64,000 nucleotides of DNA from NCBI GenBank assembly GCA_036398095.1, contig DASWHR010000049.1, positions 45,288-109,287 of the forward strand, given 5' to 3'. The number at the start of each line of letters is the position of its first letter. Position 1 is the stretch's first letter. The notes below the pieces were generated by a model. It saw only the letters and a list, made by a program, of their open reading frames with translations. It was not told the DNA's origin and searched no databases. Source of the stretch: DASWHR01 sp036398095 (lineage in GTDB: Bacteria; Actinomycetota; AC-67). Shown piece by piece: positions 38,858 through 45,755 of the stretch. The translations under genes were made by a program, and so were the position numbers.

Positions 38858-39229
38858 CTACAACGGCTGCCGGCCGGCGATGCCGGTATCGACCGGATGC
38901 CACCACGCGACGCTGTCTTCCCCCAGCCGCCAGCACAGGAAGATCTCTTCGCCGTCGCGCTCACCCGGGAAGTCGATCAGACCGGTAGACGGGTCACGGA
39001 CGACGATGCCGAGCGCCTCGAGCCGGGCGAGCATCGCGCCGGCTCGCTCGTTGGCTTCCAGGAACGCGGTTCCGGGTTCGCCGCCGCCGTTTCCGGCCGC
39101 GGCGGAGGTGACTTGATCGTGGCTGTCTTCCATCGCCCGCTGCGCCTCGCGGAGTGCTTCGATGAGCGGCGCGACCGTGGGCAGCAGCGCGTTGGCTTCC
39201 TCGGCGGTGAAGCGGCGGGGATCGGTCAT
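38858..39229 (-). CDS. DUF2203-like small protein
   Basis: 123 residues, matching the DUF2203 pattern as I recall it: N-terminal RRFTAEEANALLPTVAPLI, a central acidic helix, then VRDPSTGLIDFPGERDGEEIFLCWRLGE and a Trp/His-rich end (VAWWHP). Function unknown. The ATG overlaps the HAD hydrolase stop as ATGA, suggesting a two-gene unit. Confidence 0.75.
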   Translation of the reverse strand: MTDPRRFTAEEANALLPTVAPLIEALREAQRAMEDSHDQVTSAAAGNGGGEPGTAFLEANERAGAMLARLEALGIVVRDPSTGLIDFPGERDGEEIFLCWRLGEDSVAWWHPVDTGIAGRQPL

Positions 39230-39927
39230 AGCACGGCCGACAGGATACCGAGCGATTCGATGGTCGGCCGGTGCGCGCCGCCGTGGCGGCGATGCCGGTC
39301 GATCAAGACCGCGCCCATTCCCAGCGACAGCGCCGGCACCACGTCGTGCGTGAGGCTATCGCCGACGTAGACGGACCGTTCCGGCGCGACTCCCATGCGT
39401 TCGAGGGCGATCGTGAAGATGGCGGGATCCGGCTTCTCGACGCCCTCTGCGCCGCTCACCACGATGGCGTCGAACAGGTGCGCGACGCCGAGCCGTTCGA
39501 ACAGCGAGGCGAGCCAGCCTTCCCAGTTGCTGACCACGCCCAGCCGGTAGCCGCGAACCTTCATCTCGCGCAGCGCCGGAAGCGCGTCGGGAAACAATCC
39601 GTATCGGTGCGGCTGCGCGAACTCGCGATAGATCGCCGTCGCCACCGAGCCGCGCGGATCGTCGATTCCGAGCCCGGCGAGCATGTCGGCATACACCCCG
39701 GTCCAGAAGGCGATCGAGGACTCGGGCGTGACCGACCACGGTCGCTTTTCGGTCGTCGAACGCTCGAGAGCGGCGAGCAATGCCGGCCGCGCGCGGGCTT
39801 CGACGCGATCGGCGTCCCGCGCGTGCCCCAGTTCGCCGAGAATCGCGTGAAGCAAGCCGCCGAAGGACGGCTCGGGGCGCACCAGCGTCTCGCCCGCGTC
39901 GAACAGAATCGCTTCGTAGGGGGGCAT
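39226..39927 (-). CDS. HAD-superfamily hydrolase
   Basis: 233 residues of the HAD phosphatase type. Motif I is LFDAGETLV (nucleophile Asp; the second Asp is replaced by Gly, as in some members), motif II VVSNWEG, motif III GVEKPDPAIF and motif IV YVGDSLTHDV. A helical cap lies between motifs I and II. The substrate is probably a small phosphorylated or haloacid metabolite. The start at 39927 follows TAGAAT by 7 bases. Confidence 0.85.
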   Translation of the reverse strand: MPPYEAILFDAGETLVRPEPSFGGLLHAILGELGHARDADRVEARARPALLAALERSTTEKRPWSVTPESSIAFWTGVYADMLAGLGIDDPRGSVATAIYREFAQPHRYGLFPDALPALREMKVRGYRLGVVSNWEGWLASLFERLGVAHLFDAIVVSGAEGVEKPDPAIFTIALERMGVAPERSVYVGDSLTHDVVPALSLGMGAVLIDRHRRHGGAHRPTIESLGILSAVL

Positions 39928-39934
39928 GAATGCG

Positions 39935-39940
39935 ATTCTA
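39935..39940 (-). promoter_or_regulatory. Leaderless -10 box of HAD hydrolase gene (TAGAAT)
   Basis: TAGAAT ends 7 bases before the ATG at 39927 with no ribosome site between, marking a probable leaderless transcript for the hydrolase-DUF2203 pair. Confidence 0.45.
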
Positions 39941-39977
39941 TCGGCCGCGGCCGGAGCCGGCGCGCCCCGCGCCGCGT

Positions 39978-40169
39978 CTACTCGTCGGCGCAGATCGAAC
40001 CGAGCGGTGCGGGTTGATGCTTCGGTTCGGGCAGCGTCCCGTCGCACGCCGGTTCGACATGCGGCGCCTGCACACCGGGAACGTCGATGTGCACGATCTT
40101 CGCGCCGTAGCCCGGCACGCCGGCCAGCAACACCATGCCGATCCCGCCGATGACAAACAGTCGAGACAT
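39978..40169 (-). CDS. Small secreted peptide, unknown function
   Basis: 63 residues. The ATG at 40169 has GGAGG 7 bases upstream. A short signal-like N-terminus (MSRLFVIGGIGMVLLAGVPGYGA) is followed by a charged mature part with two cysteines (PACDG and SICAD). No family recognised. The good ribosome site and signal pattern support a real gene. Confidence 0.55.
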   Translation of the reverse strand: MSRLFVIGGIGMVLLAGVPGYGAKIVHIDVPGVQAPHVEPACDGTLPEPKHQPAPLGSICADE

Positions 40170-40258
40170 GACGGATCCTCCTTCGCTCACAGGGATCGCT
40201 CCCCCGCGCCGCCGGTTCGCGGCGCCCTGAGCTACTGTGGAGGTCCGGCCAATACGAC

Positions 40259-40306
40259 TGTCAACATCCTATTATTCACAAGCGTCATTGTCCGGCCAAG
40301 CCGGAC
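40259..40306 (-). promoter_or_regulatory. Hairpin after coaE and possible promoter of small secreted gene
   Basis: A 7-bp stem (GTCCGGC, loop CAA, GCCGGAC; 40290-40306) lies about 30 bases past the coaE stop and may end its transcript, though no T-run follows. Just downstream on the minus strand is a perfect -35 TTGACA (40264-40259); the -10 is poor. Confidence 0.35.
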
Positions 40307-40336
40307 GCAGACATCAAGAGCGATGGGCTCGAACGG

Positions 40337-40936
40337 CTAGGTGCGGGCGGCGAGCAGACGCGCCCAGAGCGCGTCCATCTGATCTTGAAGGGACGCCAGA
40401 TTGCCGTCGTTTTCGATCACGATGTCGGCGATGGCGCGGCGCTCGTCATCGGACGTCTGCGCGCGGATCCGCGCGTGCGCTTCGTCGCGGGAGTAGCCGC
40501 GCGACGTCGCGAGCCGTTCGATCCGGACCTCCTCGGGCGCGGTCACGACCACGACGATCTGGAACATCTTTTCGCTGCCGCGTTCGGTCAGGAGCGGGAT
40601 GTCGCAGACCACGATCGCATCGGTGTCGGCGAGCGTGGCGATGCGGCGAGCCATCTCGTCCATCACCCGCGGGTGGGTGATCTCGTTCAGCAATTGCCGC
40701 TTCGCCGGGTCGGCGAACACGATCGCGGCCAGCTTCTCGCGGTCGAGCCGGCGATCGGGCCGCAGCACCTCGTTGCCGAAATGCTCGACGATCCGTCGCC
40801 ACGCGTCTTTGCCGGGCTCGACGATCTCACGGGAGATCTCGTCGGCGTCGATCAACTGCGCGCCGCGCTCCAAGAGCATGGCGGCGACCGTCGACTTCCC
40901 CGATGCGATCCCGCCGGTCAACCCGACGAGCAGCAC
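40337..40936 (-). CDS. coaE: Dephospho-CoA kinase
   Basis: A 199-residue enzyme for the last step of coenzyme A synthesis. VGLTGGIASGKSTVAAM is the P-loop, LIDADEISRE the substrate site, HPRVMDEM and CDIPLLTERG the later signatures. The GTG at 40936 is 7 bases after the rpsA stop. The length is normal. The rpsA-coaE order is conserved in actinobacteria. Confidence 0.94.
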   Translation of the reverse strand: MLLVGLTGGIASGKSTVAAMLLERGAQLIDADEISREIVEPGKDAWRRIVEHFGNEVLRPDRRLDREKLAAIVFADPAKRQLLNEITHPRVMDEMARRIATLADTDAIVVCDIPLLTERGSEKMFQIVVVVTAPEEVRIERLATSRGYSRDEAHARIRAQTSDDERRAIADIVIENDGNLASLQDQMDALWARLLAART

Positions 40937-40943
40937 GCGCCGA

Positions 40944-42296
40944 TCAATCCTCGGATTCGGAGGCCTGCCGCTTCTTGATGTCGGCGATGATCGCCTCCAG
41001 CGACTCCTCCGACAGCGGCTGCGGCTTGTCCCCTTCGGCGGGCGCGGCCGGCGCCTCGACCTCGGGCGCCATCGCGGCTTCGAGAACCTGTTCGCCATCG
41101 GGAGCGGCCTCGAAGGTGGCCGTGGTTTCCGCGGCGGCCATCTCCTCGTCGACCAGTTCCATCTCGGGCACCACGACCGGTTCGGGCGCGCCTTCCTTGG
41201 AGCCCTGCTTGACCGACAGCGAGATGCGGCGGCGCTCCGAGTCGATCTCGATGATCTTCACCTTGACGGGATCGTTGACCTTCACGACCTGCTCGGCGGT
41301 CTCGACGTGACGCTCGGCGAGTTCGCTGATGTGGACGAGCCCTTCGATGCCGTCGGCGACGCGAACGAACGCGCCGAACGGAACCAGCTTGGTGACGACA
41401 CCGTCGATGATCTGGCCCGGCTCGTGGGTGCGCGCGAACGCGGTCCACGGGTCTTCTTGCGTCTTCTTCAGCGACAAGCTGATCCGCTCGCGCTCCAAGT
41501 CGACGTCGAGCACCTCGACGCTGACTTCCTGACCGACCTGGACGACCTCGCTCGGATGCTCGACGTGCTTCCACGACAGCTCCGACACGTGCACCAGCCC
41601 GTCGACACCGCCCAGATCCACGAACGCTCCGAAGTTGACGATCGAGGAGATGACACCCGTGCGGACCTCGCCCTTGGCCAGGTTCTCCAGGAAGGACTTG
41701 CGCCCCTCGGACTGCGCCTCTTCAAGATACTTCCGGCGCGACAACACGACGTTGTTTCGGTTGCGATCGAGCTCGATGATCTTCGCTTCGATCTGCTTGC
41801 CGACGAACGGCGTCAGGTCGCGCACACGACGCAGCTCGACCAACGACGCAGGAAGGAAACCGCGCAGGCCGATGTCCACGATCAGGCCGCCCTTGACGAC
41901 CTCGATGACCGTTCCGGTCACGACGCCCTCGTCGTTCATGACCTTCTCGATCTGACCCCAGGCGCGCTCGTACTGCGCCTTCTTCTTGGAGAGGATGAGC
42001 CGCCCCTCTTTGTCTTCCTTCTGCGTGACCAACGCTTCGATCTCATCGCCGACGTTGACGACGTCGCGCGGATCGGTGTCGTGCTTGATCGACAACTCGC
42101 GCGCGGGAATCACGCCTTCGCTTTTGTAGCCGATGTCGAGCAGGACTTCGTCCTTGTCGACCTTGACGACCTTGCCGGTGACCAGGTCGCCGTCGTCGAA
42201 GTTCTTGATGGACTGCTCGTAGGCCGCGAGCAACTCTTCCTTGCCACCGATGTCGTTTTCGATCACGTCACTGGTGACGGGGTAATCCTCAGGCAC
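40944..42296 (-). CDS. rpsA: 30S ribosomal protein S1
   Basis: 450 residues with four S1 RNA-binding repeats, near residues 35-105, 120-185, 205-275 and 290-360 (for example GGVDGLVHVSELSWKHVEHP and DGIEGLVHISELAERHVETA). A Glu/Ala-rich C-terminal tail of about 75 residues follows. It binds mRNA leaders and helps initiation; in actinobacteria the tail replaces repeats 5-6 of the E. coli protein. The GTG at 42296 is used, with GAGG close upstream. The leader is long and structured. Confidence 0.95.
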   Translation of the reverse strand: MPEDYPVTSDVIENDIGGKEELLAAYEQSIKNFDDGDLVTGKVVKVDKDEVLLDIGYKSEGVIPARELSIKHDTDPRDVVNVGDEIEALVTQKEDKEGRLILSKKKAQYERAWGQIEKVMNDEGVVTGTVIEVVKGGLIVDIGLRGFLPASLVELRRVRDLTPFVGKQIEAKIIELDRNRNNVVLSRRKYLEEAQSEGRKSFLENLAKGEVRTGVISSIVNFGAFVDLGGVDGLVHVSELSWKHVEHPSEVVQVGQEVSVEVLDVDLERERISLSLKKTQEDPWTAFARTHEPGQIIDGVVTKLVPFGAFVRVADGIEGLVHISELAERHVETAEQVVKVNDPVKVKIIEIDSERRRISLSVKQGSKEGAPEPVVVPEMELVDEEMAAAETTATFEAAPDGEQVLEAAMAPEVEAPAAPAEGDKPQPLSEESLEAIIADIKKRQASESED

Positions 42297-42319
42297 GAAG
42301 CCTCATTCCTCTCCAGGGT

Positions 42320-42390
42320 TCCGGCGATCTGCCGGACCCGTACACAGTATTTACCCGCGGGAAGGGGTTCAGGTTGGGTTCCGCCCCTTC
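42320..42390 (-). promoter_or_regulatory. Structured leader of rpsA
   Basis: Two hairpins lie in the rpsA leader: a 7-bp stem with 16-base loop (42361-42390) and a 6-bp stem with 5-base loop (42320-42336) just ahead of the ribosome site. Autogenous control of S1 is known in other bacteria, so they may be part of such a control; this is inference. Confidence 0.4.
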
Positions 42391-42446
42391 CGGAAATGGG
42401 ATCGGGGCGCGGGAACTGCCGCTGACCTGCCCAAACAGGCTCGCAG

Positions 42447-42476
42447 ATAGTATCGGCGCGGCGGAACGGGTGTCAA
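42447..42476 (-). promoter_or_regulatory. Strong promoter of rpsA (TTGACA, 18 bp, TACTAT)
   Basis: A perfect -35 TTGACA (42476-42471), 18 bases, then TACTAT (42452-42447). The leader would be about 145 bases. It is the strongest sigma70-type promoter seen in the window, in keeping with a ribosomal protein. Confidence 0.75.
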
Positions 42477-42495
42477 CGCCGCCTTAGGATGCTCG

Positions 42496-42529
42496 TCGGA
42501 CGCCGGCCGGGAGTCCCGCCGGCGTCCGA
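42496..42529. promoter_or_regulatory. 12-bp inverted repeat between rpsA and flavoprotein gene
   Basis: TCGGACGCCGGC and its exact complement, separated by 10 bases. It lies 20 bases upstream of the rpsA -35 and 43 bases before the divergent flavoprotein ATG, so it could be an operator for either gene or a hairpin in the flavoprotein leader. Confidence 0.5.
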
Positions 42530-42571
42530 GGGGCGTTTCCGGCGATTCGGTCTTCGGAGAGGGTGCATTCG

Positions 42572-43708
42572 ATGGCGAAACGAGTGTTGGTGCTGGGTGG
42601 AGGGTTCGGCGGGATCGCTGCGGCGGTGCATCTTCGGTCGCTCGCCCCCGAGGCCGAGGTGGTCTTGGCCGACCGCGGGACTCATTTCAAGATGGGCTTC
42701 CGCAAATCCATGGAGATCGCCGGCCACGGCACGATTGCCGAAGGCAGCCGGCCCCTGGCCGCGCTGGAGCGGCACGGGATTCGGGTCGTGCGGGGCGAGA
42801 TCGCCATGATCGACCCGACGATGCGCGGTGCGGTCGTCGGCGGCGAGATGATCGACGCCGATGCGATGCTGGTCGCGTTGGGCGCTCACGGGGATCCCGG
42901 CGCGGTGCCCGGCTTCGCCGAGCACGGCCTGGACGTCTACGGGTCGGGCGTCGCGCGCGCCGCCGAGACGATGGCGACCATCGCCGGCGGACGCATCGTG
43001 ATCGGCATCCTGGGCAGCCCCTATCCGTGCTCGCCCGCGCCGTTCGAACTCGCGCTCTTGCTCGAAGAGGCGACGCGCACTCGGGGCGCGAAGGTTTCGC
43101 TGACGGTCTTCACTCCCCTGCCGTCGTCGCTGCCCGTCGTGGGCCCGTCCGGATGCGAGGCGATCGAAGGGCGCATGGCCGGACGCTTCATCGATTTTTT
43201 CGCCAACACCAAAGCCGAGCGGATCGAAGCCGGATCGGTGATCGTCGCGGGCGGCGCGGCGATCCCGTTCGACGTGCTGCTCGGCGTGCCCGGCCATGTT
43301 CCGCCGCTCGTCTTAGCCGAGGCCGGGCTGACCGGGCCCGGCGGGTGGGTCACGGTGAACCCGGGCACGCTGCAGACCGCGGCCGATGGCGTCTGGGCGG
43401 TCGGCGACTGCGTCGGGATGCAGCTCGCCGACGGCAAGCCGATGCCGAAGGCCGGCGTGATCGCCGAGAACGCCGGCCTGGTCGCCGCCGAACGCATCGC
43501 CGCATTCCTTCGCGGCGAAGAATCGGATGCACGCTGGAACGGCGAAGGCGGCTGCTACCTAGAGACCGGAGACGGCGAAGCGATGATGGTCCGCGGACGG
43601 TTCCTGGCCGACCCGCCCGACGTCACGCTGACCCCGCCCTCGCGCGAGAACCTGGACGCGAAGCATCGCTACGAGCGCGAACGCCTCGCCGCCTGGTTCG
43701 GCGAATAG
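42572..43708 (+). CDS. Sulfide:quinone oxidoreductase-like FAD-dependent oxidoreductase
   Basis: 378 residues with an N-terminal FAD Rossmann site (VLVLGGGFGGIAAAVHL) and GVWAVGDCVG in the second FAD region. SPYPCSPAPFELALLL (Cys153) matches the reactive-Cys box of flavocytochrome c sulfide dehydrogenase and sulfide:quinone reductase, and GGCYLETGDGEA gives another Cys near residue 333. Oxidation of sulfide or polysulfide with quinone as acceptor is likely but not certain. The ATG at 42572 has GGAGAGG 9 bases upstream. It converges on the FtsH-like gene with 17 bases between stops. Confidence 0.8.
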   Translation: MAKRVLVLGGGFGGIAAAVHLRSLAPEAEVVLADRGTHFKMGFRKSMEIAGHGTIAEGSRPLAALERHGIRVVRGEIAMIDPTMRGAVVGGEMIDADAMLVALGAHGDPGAVPGFAEHGLDVYGSGVARAAETMATIAGGRIVIGILGSPYPCSPAPFELALLLEEATRTRGAKVSLTVFTPLPSSLPVVGPSGCEAIEGRMAGRFIDFFANTKAERIEAGSVIVAGGAAIPFDVLLGVPGHVPPLVLAEAGLTGPGGWVTVNPGTLQTAADGVWAVGDCVGMQLADGKPMPKAGVIAENAGLVAAERIAAFLRGEESDARWNGEGGCYLETGDGEAMMVRGRFLADPPDVTLTPPSRENLDAKHRYERERLAAWFGE

Positions 43709-43725
43709 CGTCCCCGCCGACGACG

Positions 43726-45678
43726 CTATCTGTGCGGTGACGAGGCCGCCACGGCGCCCGCACCGCCCGAACGCTTGCGCTTGGGCTGCGGAATTCTTGC
43801 GAGACGCTGCGCTTCCGCCCCGCCGGCTTCTTCAAGCACGGCGGTGATTTCCGGGCCGATCAGCTCGTCCCGGTCGAGCAGCGCATCGCGGAGCGCGATC
43901 ACCAGGCGCTTGTGCGCCGTGATGAGCTTGGTCACATCCTTCTTCTTGCCGTTCAACAGCTTGTCCACGGACTTGCGCGCCTCCGGGTTGTTGAGGACGC
44001 GGCCGACCAATCCGGGATCCAGGACGCTCTCGCCCATCGCCCGGAACGAGATCAGCGATCCGGCCATGCCGAGCGACCCGACCATCTCGGAGGCGACGCC
44101 GGTCGCGCCGGCCAGATCGCCGGCCGGCCCGGTGCCGCTTTCACCCATGAAGATCTCCTCGGCAACCATTCCGCCCAGCGAGATCATCAGCAGCGCCTCC
44201 AACTCGGACTTGGTCTTGGTGAACCGCTCCTCCGCGTCGGAATGCCCGAGCAGACCGAGCGCGTCGCGGCGTTTGATGATCGACAAGATCTCCAGGTTGC
44301 GGCCTTCCCCGATGAGATATGCGGTCACGGCGTGGCCGGCTTCGTGCGTCGCGATCTGGCGGCGCTCTTCGGTGGTGTACTGGACCGGGTTCTTGATGCC
44401 GACCTCGGTCGTCATCTTCGCTTCCATCACGTCTTCCCAGAACATCTCGTCGTGGCCCTTGCGCAGCGCGACGATCAACGCTTCGTCCATGAGATGCTCG
44501 ATCATCACCGGCGTATACCCGAAGGTGATCGCGGCCAGCTCCTCGCGCTTGGCGTCGACATCGAGTTCGGCTGCGTGACGCTTCTTGCCGAGGAAGTAGT
44601 CCACCAGCTCGCGCCGGCCGGCACGCGACGGCGGGTCGAAGTAGAGACGGCGGTCGAATCGGCCGGGGCGCATCAGCGCCGGGTCGAGCGAATCGCCGCG
44701 GTTCGTCGCCGCGATCACGAGCACGTTGTGGTACGGCGGCTTCCGTTTCTGCAAGGCCGAGTCCGGCGGAAGGAACGCGTTGATCCATTCCTTGAACTTG
44801 TCGATGATCCGCCACGACAGCGGCAACGTGTCGAACGACTGCATCTGGATGAGTAGCTCGTTGACGGTCCCGCCGGTGCCGGATGCGATCGTCGCGTCGC
44901 TTCGGCGGCCGAACAGCCCGCTGCGAACGATATGCGTCGGCGAGGACCCTTCCAAACCACCGCGCGTCGTGGCGAAGGCGTCGATCTCTTCGATGAAGCC
45001 GATAGCGCCCCCTTCCTTGCGCGCGGTCTTCTTGAGCGCTTTGAAGAAGCTGCGGATCCGCCGCGCGGTCGCCCCGTACCACATCGACTGGAACGCCGGG
45101 CCGGACACGTACAGATAGGGAACGCCGGCATGCTTGGCCATCGCCTTCGCGAGATGCGTCTTGCCGGTTCCGGGCGGCCCTTCGAACAGCACGCCGCGCC
45201 GCGGGTTGCCGCCGAGCCGGTCGCGGAACATGGCGTAGCCCAGGAACACGTTCAAGGTGCGAACGACCTCGTCCACCACCGACTGCAATCCTTTGACGTC
45301 GTCGAGACCGACCTCGATCTGTTCCGGCCGGTACATGATGTGCGGTGATTTGTTGTTGCCCATCGGGGCGATGATCAAGACCATCAGCGCCAGGATCAGC
45401 AGGATCGGCGCGATCATGATCGGCTCGATGTGCCAGTCCGGCAGCGCAAACGGGTTGAAGGGACGGCTGTCGGCGATGCGATACCACAGGAATGCCGTCG
45501 GCAGAAGAAGGAGAGTCGTCAGCGTGATCAGGCGCTTGCGACGGAACCGCTCGCGGACGGCCATGACGTCCGCATGCGCCATCGACAGAACTTCGCGCCG
45601 GCCGAGCAGAGCCGCAACGCTTCCCGAGGAGCTTTCCGCAACACCGGTGACCTTCGACTTCATCGTGCTCCTGCGCAT
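43726..45678 (-). CDS. Divergent FtsH-like AAA+ membrane metalloprotease
   Basis: 650 residues. Two membrane helices (about 50-66 and 85-105) flank an outside loop of only about 20 residues, against about 75 in FtsH. The AAA+ domain has Walker A GPPGTGKT (167-174), a Walker B with Glu for Asp (FIEEIDA, 228-234) and the second region of homology ending RPGRFDRR. Between Walker B and AATNR are about 93 residues, roughly 40 more than in FtsH. The zinc protease motif HEAGH is at 445-449, and the third ligand is probably Asp521. GGAGGG precedes the ATG. It is a separate branch of the family, likely degrading membrane or unfolded proteins. Confidence 0.88.
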   Translation of the reverse strand: MRRSTMKSKVTGVAESSSGSVAALLGRREVLSMAHADVMAVRERFRRKRLITLTTLLLLPTAFLWYRIADSRPFNPFALPDWHIEPIMIAPILLILALMVLIIAPMGNNKSPHIMYRPEQIEVGLDDVKGLQSVVDEVVRTLNVFLGYAMFRDRLGGNPRRGVLFEGPPGTGKTHLAKAMAKHAGVPYLYVSGPAFQSMWYGATARRIRSFFKALKKTARKEGGAIGFIEEIDAFATTRGGLEGSSPTHIVRSGLFGRRSDATIASGTGGTVNELLIQMQSFDTLPLSWRIIDKFKEWINAFLPPDSALQKRKPPYHNVLVIAATNRGDSLDPALMRPGRFDRRLYFDPPSRAGRRELVDYFLGKKRHAAELDVDAKREELAAITFGYTPVMIEHLMDEALIVALRKGHDEMFWEDVMEAKMTTEVGIKNPVQYTTEERRQIATHEAGHAVTAYLIGEGRNLEILSIIKRRDALGLLGHSDAEERFTKTKSELEALLMISLGGMVAEEIFMGESGTGPAGDLAGATGVASEMVGSLGMAGSLISFRAMGESVLDPGLVGRVLNNPEARKSVDKLLNGKKKDVTKLITAHKRLVIALRDALLDRDELIGPEITAVLEEAGGAEAQRLARIPQPKRKRSGGAGAVAASSPHR

Positions 45679-45691
45679 TCGGGCTCCCTCC

Positions 45692-45711
45692 AGCCGTTCA
45701 TCCCGACGGCT
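45692..45711 (-). promoter_or_regulatory. Small hairpin before the FtsH-like ribosome site
   Basis: AGCCGT, an 8-base loop and ACGGCT end just before the GGAGGG ribosome site of the FtsH-like gene. It could mask the site in a temperature- or ligand-dependent way; evidence is only the pairing. Confidence 0.25.
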
Positions 45712-45755
45712 TCAATCCTCACCTTTTTCACATGCATCCGCCAGGCCCATTGTGC

